Positions 44,938-56,369 of a stretch of DNA of 64,000 bases are shown here, in pieces. Position 1 is the first letter of the stretch. The number at the start of each line of letters is the position of its first letter. Made by a program: the position numbers and the translations under genes. Source of the DNA: Cryptomeria japonica (Eukaryota; Streptophyta; Pinopsida; Cupressales; Cupressaceae). Location of the stretch: positions 248,677,218-248,741,217 of the forward strand of contig NC_081406.1 of assembly GCF_030272615.1 (NCBI RefSeq). Direction: 5' to 3'. The notes under the pieces were generated by a model, which was not told the origin of the DNA, searched no databases, and saw only the letters and a program-made list of their open reading frames with translations.

Positions 44938-45733
44938 CTCTAAAGTTGAAACAAAAGGTTACATTAATTAATGGGTTGTCAACATAAGGCTATAGGCAAA
45001 CATTAAAGGTATTTAGATGAGCTAAAGGAAAATATACAATAACTATTCAATGCATTAATGCATGATCATCAGGTACATATTGAAAAGGACATACACCATA
45101 ATGAGGATCATCATGTACAATGGAGATATCACATTATAAAGATAACTTCATGATGAAATGCTATAAGGAAAGGTATAGAGTACAAAAGAGTTTCTTAAAG
45201 ATAAGTACATTTTCACATGATGGAAGCTACAAGAAACATCATTAATTTGCAGTAATAGGACAAGAGACTGGTGTAGTAAGCTAGTCACTAAGTACATTAG
45301 CTATAGAGAGGAAAAAGGAGAAAATAGAATTGGAAAGCAATTAACTTAATCATTTTTGCTTCTACAGAAAGAGTCATTGTTTAAATAGTGATATAAAGAG
45401 GAATGACAAAGATTCATTGGTTGTTCTATGTATACATTAAATTCAAGAGCACATAGAAACATAGTCATGTTTGAAGTTACAGAAGTAAACATATTATCTA
45501 AAATATGATTACAATCATTTTTTTTTCTTTTTTGCAGCTAAATAAAGAAGAAGTGGAGCATCATTTTTTAAATCATCATTCCCCCCTTTAGTTGTTTTGC
45601 CCTCTACTTGTGATCTTAATGTATGCCTAGTCGTGTACTCATGATGTGGAGGCCGCTGAAATGGGGTCTACGGTAATAACAAAAAGTGTTAAATTGATAT
45701 GTTTTATTATTATTGTTATAAGTATTTCATTAA

Positions 45734-46222
45734 TTAAAAGAACATTAGAGTGGTGGTCTTTACTTGATGGGGCCACATCATGGTCATGATCTTGACTTAT
45801 AACCTCATGCTCAACATGTTGAACACCCTCTAAATCTTCTGGAGTTGAAACATGAAAGGTTATATTAATTAATACACCAATTACAATTAAATATGTTTAA
45901 AAGAACATTAGAGTGGTCCTCTTTACTTTATGGGGCCACATCATGTTCCTAATCTTGTCTAGCTTGATCATGCTCAACATGTTGATCACACTCTACATGC
46001 TCTAAAGTTGAAACAAAAAAGGTTACATTAATTAATACACCAATTGCAATTAAATATATTTAAAAGAACATTAGAGTGGTCCCCTTTACTCGATGGGGCC
46101 ACATCATGTTTCTGATCTTGTCTAGCCTGATCATGCTCAACATGTTGATCATGCTCTACATTCTCTAAAGTTGAAACATAAAAGGTTACATTAATTAATA
46201 CACCAATTGTAATTAAAGATGT
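45734..46222 (-). repeat. Three tandem 163-bp units, each an exon plus intron
   Basis: Copies start at 45734, 45897 and 46060, an exact 163-base period. On the minus strand each holds a 93-base open stretch (46070-46162, 45907-45999, 45744-45836) preceded by a TTTCAACTTTAGAG-type acceptor and followed by GTTCTT. Translations share DQHVEHDQARQDQKHDVAPS-like sequence rich in His, Asp and Glu. The outer two copies are open throughout; the middle one has two stops. Between the exons are AT-rich 70-base stretches. The length (31 codons, phase 0) would let the exon be added without a frameshift. Confidence 0.7.
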
Positions 46223-46869
46223 TTAATTGTATTAATCCATACTATGTTTTGTATAGCACATGAATACATCTATTATCAGGATGCACACCATGACCTTCAT
46301 CTATAGGTTGTGCTCCACCCTCATCAAGTTACATTCCAATATCATGTGTAATATTATCATTGCTTGCCTGTTTAAAACAATTAGGCACATAATTACTTTA
46401 TGGTGGAAATTAATATTGAATAGATTGCAGAAGTATTCAATTTTAAATAAACTTCATTGAGTTTATTTGCTGGCATGTCGGATGCAATGGAAGCTTGTGT
46501 TTGCTAGGTCAAGAGTCTTAAGCATTTAGCCACAACTCAAGAGCCTTGCTGGAAGGAAATCTTCAGGTCCTCTTCTGTGGCACTCTATTGAATTCAGAGC
46601 CCTGCATTTTTGCATGAAATCATGAATTTTTCTTTTATGGTGTGATAAAACTTAAATTTTTTGCAATTTATTATTTGGATACAATATTTTATTTATTGAT
46701 ACTTACAATTCGTACAACTAATTTCATATAGCCACTAGAGACAAGCTTGTGCTACTCATATTTTTCTAGTCTTTCTTTTGTTGCCTTTGATGTGTTGGGT
46801 AGCCCATGAAAAGTTTGAAATACATTAGATTATGTAAAAAGAAAAAGTAATCAATATATAATTACATTC
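46223..46869 (-). other. Segment between repeated exons and TNPA-like exons
   Basis: AT-rich. On the minus strand a possible exon near 46440-46610 follows an 'aatgcag' acceptor and reads HRRGPEDFLPARLLSC with stops. No firm call. Confidence 0.35.
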
Positions 46870-48220
46870 TTGATAGTATCGCATGCCTTCCTTGGCCCGG
46901 TGGTGTCTTTCCTTTTTTTCTTTTTAGCCTTCTCCTTTCCATCTAACACTAGGTGCTTCCACTCCCTCTCCAGAATCATGGGGGACGCTCATACTTTTTG
47001 TTCTTCTCTAAATGTGACCTATATCGGTCCCTCACATACTTTAGATAGGTATCAACATTCTTAAGGACCTTGGTTTAGTTGAATGTGTTATTACTAAACA
47101 ACACAACTAAATGGTTAATAAGGTTAATCTTTTAAATCTTGATTTTGGGCATTCCACTGTATATGTATGGTGGGCTTGAAGATCTCCAATGTAATATCAT
47201 TTAGATGTTTATTAAAAACATCATTTCCTGCAAAAAGATCATGGGATCATTAGTCTAAAAAGAGTGATCAATAAGTAAATTTCAATTATATAATAATAAT
47301 TAAAACATTTTAAAGTACCTGGGACCTTCTCTATCATTATGGGAACAAAATCCTCGGTCATCACAAATGTGACTGGCAATGTTCCTGTACTAATAATATG
47401 GGAAGATCTAGGAAATGTTGCTAAAACATCACTAGTACTAGTGGCCTTTGCATCGCCATATACATGTCCCGACGCATGTTCTGGCATGTGTTTGTTGTTA
47501 GAGGGTGCACTACTCGATGTCGGCATGCTATGTGTTTCCGATATTTAAGTTGACAATATAGGCACAAATGATGTGGTCGAATAATGTGATGGATGCACAA
47601 GAATATCCGGATCAATACTTGTACCAACCCCTACTCCTCGAGCATCACTTGCAGTACCTTGATCATGGCCAGCAACATCATAAGGATGTAAAAATTCTTG
47701 TAAAAACAACACATATTTTAATTCATGACATAAAAGAGTACAAAATATAAAACCATGAATTAACTAATGTTAAAATTAAATATCTCATGATAGATTACTT
47801 TCAAGTTTCATGGTCTCTCAGTCAATATTTTAACCCTTTCTCTTATCTCATCTGTCTGAGGCACTATGAATAACAACTGAAGGATTTCTTCATTGAATTT
47901 TTTTGGGTCTTCCTTATCATATCCAGATGGTTTGTAGAATATGTGATGTCATCATTGCATAATAGTGACTGCACCTCCCTATGGATGCTCTCCTCTACTA
48001 TTGGTCCCTTTCTCCGATCATCTGACTGTGAGAAGAATATTAAAAATATTATCAAAATTAACCCAATAAAATTACGAAAAAAACATAATAATAAAACATT
48101 TTGCTTGTATCTAATTTATACAATTACAATGAGGTAAACCAGTCGGGTAGAAGCTTCTGAAAATGCATCACGATCTATGCTCTAGGCTAGAGCCTTCCCC
48201 TTGTGATCAATGTCCTGCTG
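46870..48220 (-). pseudogene. CACTA second transposase-like gene (En/Spm type), decayed exons
   Basis: Several minus-strand open pieces in succession with AT-rich breaks. 48130-48215: QQDIDHKGKALA, stop, SIDRDAFSEAS. 47864-48030: SDDRRKGPIVEESIHREVQS. 47530-47700: VGTSIDPDILVHPSHYSTTS. 47310-47526: KHMPEHASGHVYGDAKATST and FVMTEDFVPIMIEK. 46870-47062: YVRDRYRSHLEKNKKYERPP and EREWKHLVLDGKEKAKKKK. The last piece resembles the DNA-binding-type second ORF of plant En/Spm elements. Exon joins are inferred. The first pieces may instead belong to the SET-domain gene upstream. Confidence 0.45.
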
Positions 48221-48359
48221 TGACAAAAATTAAATATAAAAAATCATTACTGAAATGAAACCAATAGAATTATGAAATAAATAATAAAAAAAGGGTATAT
48301 TGGAGTCATTAATTAGAGGTTGGGTAAAATGGTATATAGTATGTACCACCCCCATAGTA

Positions 48360-49043
48360 ACTATGTTTGTATCTATGCTATTCAAATTGTAATCACTTAC
48401 CAACTCTTCCCTTGTAGTTATTGATTTTATCACACATGCGAATACACAGTTTCCCTCACACACCTCAAATATTCAATTGGGCTGCTTATTTGTTGATGCA
48501 AGTCGTAAACTGTTTAGAAACCCTACAATATTCCTTGATGCTTATGGCCTTCCATCAATGTACATAGCCACTCCTTTATTTTGATCTTTATCTTTTAGTT
48601 GTATATAATTTGCTGACAGTGCATACTTACACATACTTCGTGTGTATCGAACCAGCTACATCCAATCTTTGTAACTATAACAGGGTCTGACATACTTCAA
48701 CAATTCAGTAACTTTAATAGACATTTATATCGTCCATGCAAAATAGGCCCAAACCATGTAATGACGATGGTGCTATGTGATATATCCTCTCGTTGACACA
48801 AAAATCAGTGTTTATTGGAGGAAGTTCCTTGGGTACCCATTGTTTCCGTAGATGTTTGTACATCAAGAGAACCTCTATGTTGCTTATACTCTCATCATCA
48901 TAAGAACATGACCCCCCTTCAGGAAGAATAAAATTCCTTGCATTTACAAAATTTTCCTCTAATCTTTTGACCTCTAATTGATCTCCCTCTTTTAGACCTT
49001 CTACATGTCTTGCTTTCCTCTTCTCTTCCTGAATTTCCCTCAC
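48360..49043 (-). pseudogene. SET-domain protein fragment inside CACTA
   Basis: Minus-strand coding remnant. From 49043: a charged N-terminal part (EEKRKARHVEGLKEGDQLEV), then VNERIYHIAPSSLHGLGLFC, which fits the SET N-terminal motif (hG.GLF). After a frameshift near 48718 it continues LSANYIQLKDKDQNKG, YIDGRP, a stop, SRNIVGFLNSLRLASTN (the N..gFiNs box), then VIKSITTREELVSDYNLNSI (the EEL..DYN box). SET domains transfer methyl groups to lysine, usually on histones. With three stops and one frameshift this copy is dead. It has the orientation of the transposase. Host capture or an ancient element gene are both possible. Confidence 0.72.
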
Positions 49044-49165
49044 TCTAGGAAGACAGATCTAACAAATACCTATTTTTTGGTACCTGCACTCCATCGAATG
49101 AGACAAGGAAAATAAATACTCAACACTTTCTCTTGTGACAAGATAATCTTCTTACGAGGGGTGTA
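49044..49165 (-). pseudogene. Upstream part of the SET-domain gene
   Basis: Short minus-strand open stretch reading APYTPRKKIILSQEKVLSIY, cut at about 49165 by an LTR-like repeat. Connection to the SET segment is by position only. Confidence 0.35.
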
Positions 49166-50600
49166 TGGTGCAGGAGCACCAAGAGCCTTTTGAGACCACC
49201 ATGACCATTTTGGGCCAACATTTAAAATAAGGTCATGATGAGGCCATTTTTCTTTTCTTTTCATGAGTAAATAAGGTCATTCTATGTATTGGATCAAATT
49301 TGTAAGGCCGTTGTGCCATGTTTTGTCATCTCTAGGCCAACTAGGTCCTGAATAGGTCAACACTAGTCAACACCTCAAGAGGTGGCCAAAAGTGATGAAA
49401 TTGATGTAATTCATAGTTTTATGTCATATTTAGCATGTTTGAGGAGTCCTAGGTTGATAGGAGAACATTTGGTTGAAAATTGCAAAAGTTGTCAAAATTG
49501 CTCAAAAGTTGCTATGAGCAACTTCGCAATTTTGGTGCAAAAAGTTGCATTTTGTTTCCCAAAAGACCAAATAATTTGAAAGTTGGCTAAAATAGTTAAT
49601 GAGGGTCTTTAATGACTATATAAATCCTCTTTCAGTGAAGGATGGAGGTTTTTGTTGAATTTTGAATTTTGTCTCGAATGAATCAAGTTTGAGAGAATTT
49701 CATGCTATTTTGGAAAAGTTATTGTGGTTTTTGTGATTGCAGGTCCAAACCCTTGCTAGGGTATCCAATGGGCATTAAAAATTGCATATATTTCAATTCC
49801 TCTCTGGAAAAAACCTACAAATTGGTATATTAATCCATCAAAATGTCTATTTCAATATTCTTGAGGTGGTAGGGCATTCTTTTGTAGTTTTGATCAGGTT
49901 TAATGATGGCCTAGGGGGTTGACAAGGTTTGTCAGGCTAACAGTGAGAAGTAGTAGTGGGTTTTGTTGATTTTTTGAGTTTACAGATGAATTATTTGGAT
50001 GGTGAATTGTGTTTGGAAGGTTACAAGTAAAACAAGGCTTTGTTTTCTCCAAGGAAACCCCAAAGGTGTAACCTGGTTTGTCTCTAATTGTTACCCCAAA
50101 CTATTGCTCAGTCCAATCCATTATGTAGCAGTCGTGTGTACAATTGACTCTTGGTTTGTTTTGGAGTCTAATGTGTCTTGAAACATCATTGGAAGCACAC
50201 ATAATATGTTTATTGTGCTTTGGAACTCTGAAGGAAGGTTTGATAAGGTTGGATCATGTTGTGTTTTCTAAATGCCATTGTTATTAGTCCCATAGGTTTT
50301 TCAGCTTGTCCCTTCTTGTGAACATAACTATTTAAGGGAATTTAGTACTTGTGATGTTGGAAAAGGGGTGAATGATGGAGATATCAAGATGAAATCTTTT
50401 CTTCTCTCTAAGAAGAGATAAAAGTTTCACTTTGGATTTCTCTTCAAACACATTTTCCACATTACATTAGAGGAGGGAAGAAAATACACTAGATTCAACC
50501 TCTAGAGAAAGAGATTGAATTCTGAGTGATGGTAAATGAATCCCCTATTTTGAGATTGAGATTTGAATTGATTTAATTGTGTACTTATGATCAAGTGTAA
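49166..50600 (+). repeat. LTR-like repeat, family P, copy 1
   Basis: Begins with the near-palindrome GGTGCAGGAGCACC. It contains TATATAAATCC (49617) as a possible promoter, and no coding region. Diverged matches ('ggtcctgaataggtcaa', 'tttgtaaggc', 'aaaagttgcaa') occur in the same order in 57804-56370 on the minus strand, which starts GGTGCAAGAGCACC. The right end is uncertain. Confidence 0.45.
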
Positions 50601-51089
50601 AAGGGACAAAGATCTAATTATAACTCAAGATAGAAGAATAGGATGAAGTTGTGCACCTGGATGTGAAAACAATCTGTCGAAACAAAGTCGCCTTGTGAAT
50701 TTGGGAAAAAGTTGTTCGTACTGTGGCGGGAATGTACATGGTCATCCAAAAACTCTGTGAAACAAAAAGGGTTTTTTGGCCTCTGCAAATGGATCCTAAA
50801 TCTGAAAGTATAGTTGTGCACCTGCAACCTACACACAGAAAAGAAAGGGAAAGTTGTTGGGATTGGGGGTTTGCCTTCAGGTCAAACCCCAATTTTGGAA
50901 TTAACCAAACAATGAAAGAGAGTACTTGCAAGTAAATGTAAATGAAATACTGAAATTTAAGTCACCCCAAGGGAGGTTGTAGATAGAATGTAGATAGATT
51001 TGCTTATGTGGAATTGAATGTTGGAATGAATCTCCTCTTCAATTGTTGAACCCTTGACTTGAATGCAAAACATAGCCTTGAAGGGAGAC
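50601..51089. other. Unassigned segment left of Copia-3
   Basis: No gene recognised. The phrase 'gttgtgcacctg' occurs twice (50650 and 50814). Overlapping frames of 70-105 codons on both strands show no domain. Confidence 0.35.
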
Positions 51090-51765
51090 TTCACCACCTT
51101 GATATGATCTCAAACACTTGATTTTAATTCATGTCTCTGTCTCAACCATATATTTAAAGATCTTGAATTTCTCAAAGGCTTCTGATTTCTCCCTTAGAAA
51201 AGCAACCCACATCATTCTAGAATAGTCATCAATGATTAACATGAAATATCTCCTTGAAAGCTTCTTGTATTAGTAGGATCTTGAATTTCTCAAAGGCTTC
51301 CAATTTCTCCCTTAGAAAAGCAACCCAATCATTCTAGAATAGTCATCAATGATTAACATGAAATATCTATCTCCTTGAAAGCTTCTTGTATTAGCAGGAC
51401 CACATAGGTCAGTATGAATCAAATCAAGAATATCATTACATTTATCAGGTATGCTCTTAAAATAAGTTTTTATTTGTTTACCCATTTGACATTCCTTACA
51501 TACCGGATTATGAGGCTTCACAATCTTAGGTAAATCTCTAACTGCCTTAGTTGAATTGATCTTTACAATGCAATCAAAATTTACATGACAAAACCTCTTA
51601 TGCCATAGACAAATTTCATCAATATGTGCAATCAAGCATGTCTTTTCACCGGAGTTCAAATGAAAGATGTTACCTTTTGTTTGTGTACCATTTGCAATCT
51701 CCAATCCTAATTTGCTAATGATTTTGAACTTTCCATCCTTGAATTGTAATTAAATCCTCTAATTA
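51090..51765 (-). pseudogene. Copia-3 integrase, N-terminal part
   Basis: Minus strand: HHCC region LWHKRFCHVNFDCIV and PVCKECQMGK, complete here; core start YFMLIIDDYSRM with the first Asp. A tandem duplication of about 119 bases (51161-51400) repeats the DDY segment and shifts the frame. After it come KFKIFK, VETET, a stop, KIKCLRS and GGE before homology ends at about 51090. Confidence 0.85.
51161..51400 (-). repeat. 119-bp tandem duplication within Copia-3 integrase
   Basis: Two copies beginning 'gatcttgaatttctcaaagg' at 51161 and about 51280, with a few differences (for example ctgatttct/ccaatttct and a 'tat' indel), so not recent. Confidence 0.88.
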
Positions 51766-51769
51766 CCAA

Positions 51770-52071
51770 CTATCCTACACTCAAAAGATTATGCTTTAGA
51801 CCTTCAACATAATAGACATTATTAGTGTTATGCTTACCATCCAATGAAATGGTTCCTCTTCCTTTGATCATGCATGCTTTGTTATTATCAAATATGACTT
51901 GACCACCATCAAATTCTTGCAGGGTTAGAAAATTTCTTTTGTCTCCTATCATATGATGAGAACATCCAATGTCTATTACCCATTCATCTTTGCCTTCAAC
52001 TTTTTCTGCAAGGGCCTTTTCCTCATTTTGGATAACTGGTTCTGGATCATCTTCCTTCATAGCATAAATAC
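51770..52071 (-). pseudogene. Copia-3 protease
   Basis: EWVIDIGCSHHMIGDKRNFL on the minus strand: the catalytic DSG reads DIG, so the site is altered. C-terminal LKHNLLSVG is followed by a stop at the same place as in Copia-0. Confidence 0.85.
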
Positions 52072-53136
52072 CTAGTCTTTTCCATTGTCGGATCCACTAG
52101 CTAAATCTCCTGTCAGTTCTTCTTCTAAGTCATCAATTACTCCTTCCTTGCCAACATAGTAGCATGATTTGTTTTTGTTTCTCCTGTACTTATGCTTGAT
52201 CTGATATTCAGGGTTAGGCTTAAAGGATCTTCTTTCTCTTTCTTCCAAATTTGAATTCCTTTTAGGAAATCTAGATGCAAAATGACCTATCTTATTACAT
52301 GCAAAACATTTGAAATGAGATTTTCCTTCATACTTACTTCTCGTCGGACCTTTAGGTATCCTTCTAGAAAATAGGGCTTCAAGTTTCTCAAGCTCTTCAT
52401 CTTCTTTCCTAATCTCTTCAAATTTCTTTGCATACAAAGCTTTCCAATCTTTCTTGCCGGTTGATGATGTAGATGCCTTAAATGCAATATCAATCTTTGT
52501 AGCTCCTAGAGGGCCAAATTCTTCAAGCTCAAAATAAGATATCTTCCCAACAAGAGTATCTCTATTGATAGAAGAATTAGGCATGGTTCTTAGCTCATTA
52601 ATTGTAGTTATCTTCATCTTATATGTCAATGACAAAACCCTTGACACTTTTGAAACAATCTCTTCCTTGCTCAGAGATCCACCACAACACTGAATTCCTA
52701 ATACAATTTCATTTACCCTTTCCATGAATGCAAAAATTATTTCATCTTCCTCCATCTTCAAGCTTTCATATCTTACCTGATAACATTCAAGTTTTGTAGT
52801 TTTAATAGTGGGATCACCTTCATTTAGAGTCTCCAACTTCTCCCATATAGCTTTCGCCAATGATTTATCTGATAGTCCCATGATTTTTTGATCTGATAAG
52901 GTGCTTAAGAGTGCTTCTCTAGCTTTGTAGTAATTTTTAATGTTCTTTTCCAAATCTGCCAGTGCAGGAATTCTAGATGCCGAGTCATGAGTGTAACCTT
53001 TCTGAGTTATTTCCCAAATTTCCTTCCCAATGCATCTTAAATGAGTCTCCATTTGAATCTTCCATACTCCATAGTTTTTTCCATCAAGCTTAGGGTTGTC
53101 CTTCTAGAAAATAGTAGTTGAACTATTAGTTGCCAT
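52072..53136 (-). pseudogene. Copia-3 gag
   Basis: Starts MATNSSTTIF at 53136, followed by a TAG stop where the relatives have Trp or Gln, then GVWKIQMETHLRC. An open frame of 326 codons follows (53052-52072) with IMGLSDKSLAKAIWEKLETL and MEEDEIIFAFMERVNEIVLG, the longest gag of the three copies. The zinc knuckle reads CFACNKIGHFASRF, with the last Cys changed to Phe. Confidence 0.9.
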
Positions 53137-53175
53137 AGGATCTTCCTCAAGCGGTTAATCTTCTACAAAAGAGGA

Positions 53176-53191
53176 CCAGGCTCTGATACCA
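53176..53191 (-). promoter_or_regulatory. Primer-binding site of Copia-3
   Basis: TGGTATCAGAGCCTGG on the minus strand, initiator-Met type, two bases inside the LTR. Confidence 0.9.
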
Positions 53192-53193
53192 AT

Positions 53194-54393
53194 TGTTAGG
53201 ATAATTGGTGAACAACTGAGAGGGGGAGTGAATCAATTGTTAACAGATTATGTGAATTAAATAACTTAAAACCTTATACTAGAATAACTAATAAATCATT
53301 AAAGCATAATAAAAAACCAAAAGAATCAATACCATGCAACAATAACACATAACACCATGATTTGTACATGCAAAACCTGGTAAAGGGAAAAACCATAGTG
53401 GGACACCCTACTCATAGTCAGATGATACTTCTACATAAAGTATATGATTACAATAGGGGCCTACACATATAGGAAGGCACACTTCCTAGAGTGCACTACT
53501 CATCACAACAGAGTCTCATTGACTATAGAAGAGGCCAACCACCTCAAAATATTTGGAAAATAATCTAGAAAGAAGAACTGTCGGTGATAGTATCAAACAT
53601 GCTAGATTACAGTTCTGGCTAAGCTCAATACCAAAGGTCTAAAACCTCTTACATTAACCCAACTCGATCACCTATGATCGACCAAATCCTCTGCACAAAT
53701 GATTATTATATTATTCGCTCCTTGCCCATTCATACATGATCTACACTGAGATCTTACATATATTTATACCAACCTGGGACCTAACCAATTAGGTTGGCCA
53801 CCCAAATAATAATTCAATAGATCTATTACATAATCCTGAAATAAAATTATAAATCATGTCAGCCTAAGGCCAAAGAAACATCATCAAGTCAATAAAACAT
53901 CCCAGAAGTGCATCAGAGGATCCACTAACAGATTACATGAAAAGCAATCCATAACCTAGATAACACCGAACCTAAAATAGATCCACACACGCCAAAGAAA
54001 TGACACCAATTAGTCGAGGCACGAACAAAATCACCATCAACATCCTAAATCCCTTCTAGAAGCTGCACCAACACCACCTATATATTACATCAAAGATCTT
54101 CAATAAAGCTCTGTCGGTGAAACCCTTACCAGACCTATAAAGAAGGCTTACTAGAACATAAGATATCATCTAATCATCAAGTCAATAGCAACTGACTGAA
54201 ACATACTTCAGAAGCATATGAACCATCCATACAAACCTATTTCATCATCCAGATCATACTAGTGACAATCAACTAATAATCTTCCCAATCCAATCCTTCT
54301 ACCGGAAGCTGGTAAACAACCATAAAAGCTAGTGTTGACATCAATAAAAAAACATCAATGTAACACATAATCAATTCCATCATATTTCCAACA
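53194..54393 (-). repeat. 5' LTR of Copia-3
   Basis: On the minus strand TGTTGGAAATATGATGG to CAATTATCCTAACA, 1200 bp; the same family as 38034-39255. Confidence 0.88.
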
Positions 54394-55164
54394 AGTTAGG
54401 AGTGACAAGTTAGACATTATCAATAATTTTCATACACATGTTCAAGCAAAGACTCTTATTTTAAAATTAATACAAAAGCCAGTTCTCTTATATGCTAATT
54501 TTGTTGTGGATGCTGTTGATTTCAAATTAGTTCTCTATAATAATTATCTATGACTGATGATTATTATCCTAAATCCTTGTGTGAAGATTTTACATTATAA
54601 TTTTAAGTTTGAAAAATATAGAGTGCATTTGAGACAAAATGTGGTTATTTGCATTCTATTCTGATTGGTCTCTTTGTGATAGTTAAATGAACAATCAGAC
54701 TAACTGTAATAAAAGATATATAAAATTGTAACATCAAGGGTTGGGTAACTGATAGAGTTAAATTCAATTAGACTATCTGTTGATTTGATAACCAACACCT
54801 TGGAGGAGTATAAAAAACATCTCTCAGTGACTAAGTCAATGTTAGTAGAAGATTAAATTGTTTAATAAGTTTAATGTAGGTAGTTGAATTATTTACCAAA
54901 AGACAATCCGAAGAGACACATTTGTTGGGTCTTCTTCTTATATATATGAAATTTGAATTGTAATATTTGGTCATAAACACTTTTTAATATTTTAATACTT
55001 TTCAATAGTGAAAGACTAATTTCTTGGAGTAATACAATACTTGTACTTTTCTATTTGTGTATGGAAGATTCTTTCATTTGGACTAGTTATCTGTTGTTTC
55101 TTTTCAAGCAATTGAATGAAATATAAAATATATTCTAATTAATATTAATGACCATCTTATAATT
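54394..55164. other. Unassigned AT-rich segment
   Basis: No gene recognised. A plus-strand frame near 54410-54560 (INNFHTHVQAKTLILKLIQK) is faintly reminiscent of the tail of a gypsy integrase region, too weak to call. Confidence 0.3.
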
Positions 55165-55512
55165 ACCTCTCACTTTCCTCAATCTACCTTTCCCCATCAG
55201 GTACTCCCCTTCGAATTTGTTAATGGAGTTGGGATCTCAAATGCGATCTACATGGATCTTTGTTGCGAACTTAGGAAGATATTTAGTAATGTACACCATG
55301 GTTTGGTATACCATATATCCATCCACCATAGAACCCTTAGGATGTTCTCTTTGTCTAACAAAATCCTTCAAAAATTTCAAGTGCCTCTCAACCATCCACA
55401 TTGACCTTGTGTGTACAGGTCTAGACAATTCAATCTCCTCAACTTTGTGTATGAGGTAGTGTTCTTTTGCATTGAAAAATGTTGAAGGTAGACACTTTTT
55501 CATTTCGCACAT
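55165..55512 (-). pseudogene. CACTA transposase, C-terminal DUF4218-like exon
   Basis: Minus strand: CEMKKCLPSTFFNAKEHYLI, HKVEEIELSRPVHTRSMWMV, ERHLKFLKDFVRQREHPKGS and MVDGYMVYQ. This matches the conserved pattern of the domain after TNP2 in plant En/Spm transposases (C.l...FP..fF..m.HL..H...E....GPv..rwM...ER....LK..v....pEgSi...Y). It continues past 55237 with EGEYLMGKGRLRKV. Role in transposition unclear. Confidence 0.8.
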
Positions 55513-55914
55513 TAGACAAGGATATTTTCTCTTCCAATAATTTATATCTTCTTTATGGATTTCTTTAGATGATAGTCATCTACAAGTGATTCAAGGCGCA
55601 AATATATTAACGCAATTTAACAAAAATATACAATATATTACATAACAAGTAAAACAAATGGCAAATATAAGATCTATACAATGAATTGAACAAATATTGC
55701 TACTTACCTCATTTATTTTCCAAGATCATTTATAACTTGCTTGGCATTATTGTCGAAGTTGTCTGGGAGAGATAGAGGTAGAACATACTGCAACAATTAT
55801 AAAATGATCTTTTCATTATTTTTCCAAAACTAGTAAATATAATACACTGAAAAGTACATACAATATACAAATATATATATAATATATCAGAATAATTACC
55901 TTAATAAAGATATG

Positions 55915-56360
55915 TCAATCATGTGTTTTCATCCCTGACCCAAATTCACCTTTCTTTGTTATGATATTATTTATGTTCGCAACAAACCTTGTGAGAAATC
56001 GAATTTTTTGTATGACTTCTTTTATAGAATTGCTTTGTTGCTTCGTTAATAACCAAGGAAGGGCACTTATATTAATTTTGTCTCCATTGCTATTTAATTG
56101 AATGGCATTTTTCATTACATGATTGGCTTCCTTAATGTCACTACAAATTTTGACAATTTTTTCTTTGTCATGCCTTCCATCCAAGATTTTCCATAACATT
56201 TCTATTATATTATTTTCGATATGCATTGTATCAAATAAATGCACAATTTGTAGCTACTCATAGTAGGCCAACCTACTAAATTATTTGGGATAATTTTTCA
56301 GTCCATGTGGAATCTGACCATTAATGCCTTGATGACCTTCATGAAGCATATAAGTTAAAC
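55915..56360 (-). pseudogene. CACTA transposase, distal TNP2 exon
   Basis: Minus strand from 56360: HEGHQGINGQIPHGLKNYPK, stop, SRLAYYE, stop, then LFDTMHIENNIIEMLWKILD, KICSDIKEANHVMKNAIQL and a final FGSGMKTHD. This fits the later part of TNP2 (hnlDvMHiEKNv...l...lkSHDcH). The LFDTMHIEN core includes a conserved Asp and His. Confidence 0.82.
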
Positions 56361-56369
56361 AAATTAACA

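Larger units (their letters stand above)
51090..54393 (-). mobile_element. Copia-3, truncated Ty1/copia, minus strand
   Basis: 5' LTR (53194-54393), initiator-Met primer site, gag, protease and the first part of integrase. It breaks off at about 51090 in mid-integrase; RT, RNase H and the 3' LTR are missing. Same family as Copia-0 and Copia-A by gag sequence. Confidence 0.88.
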
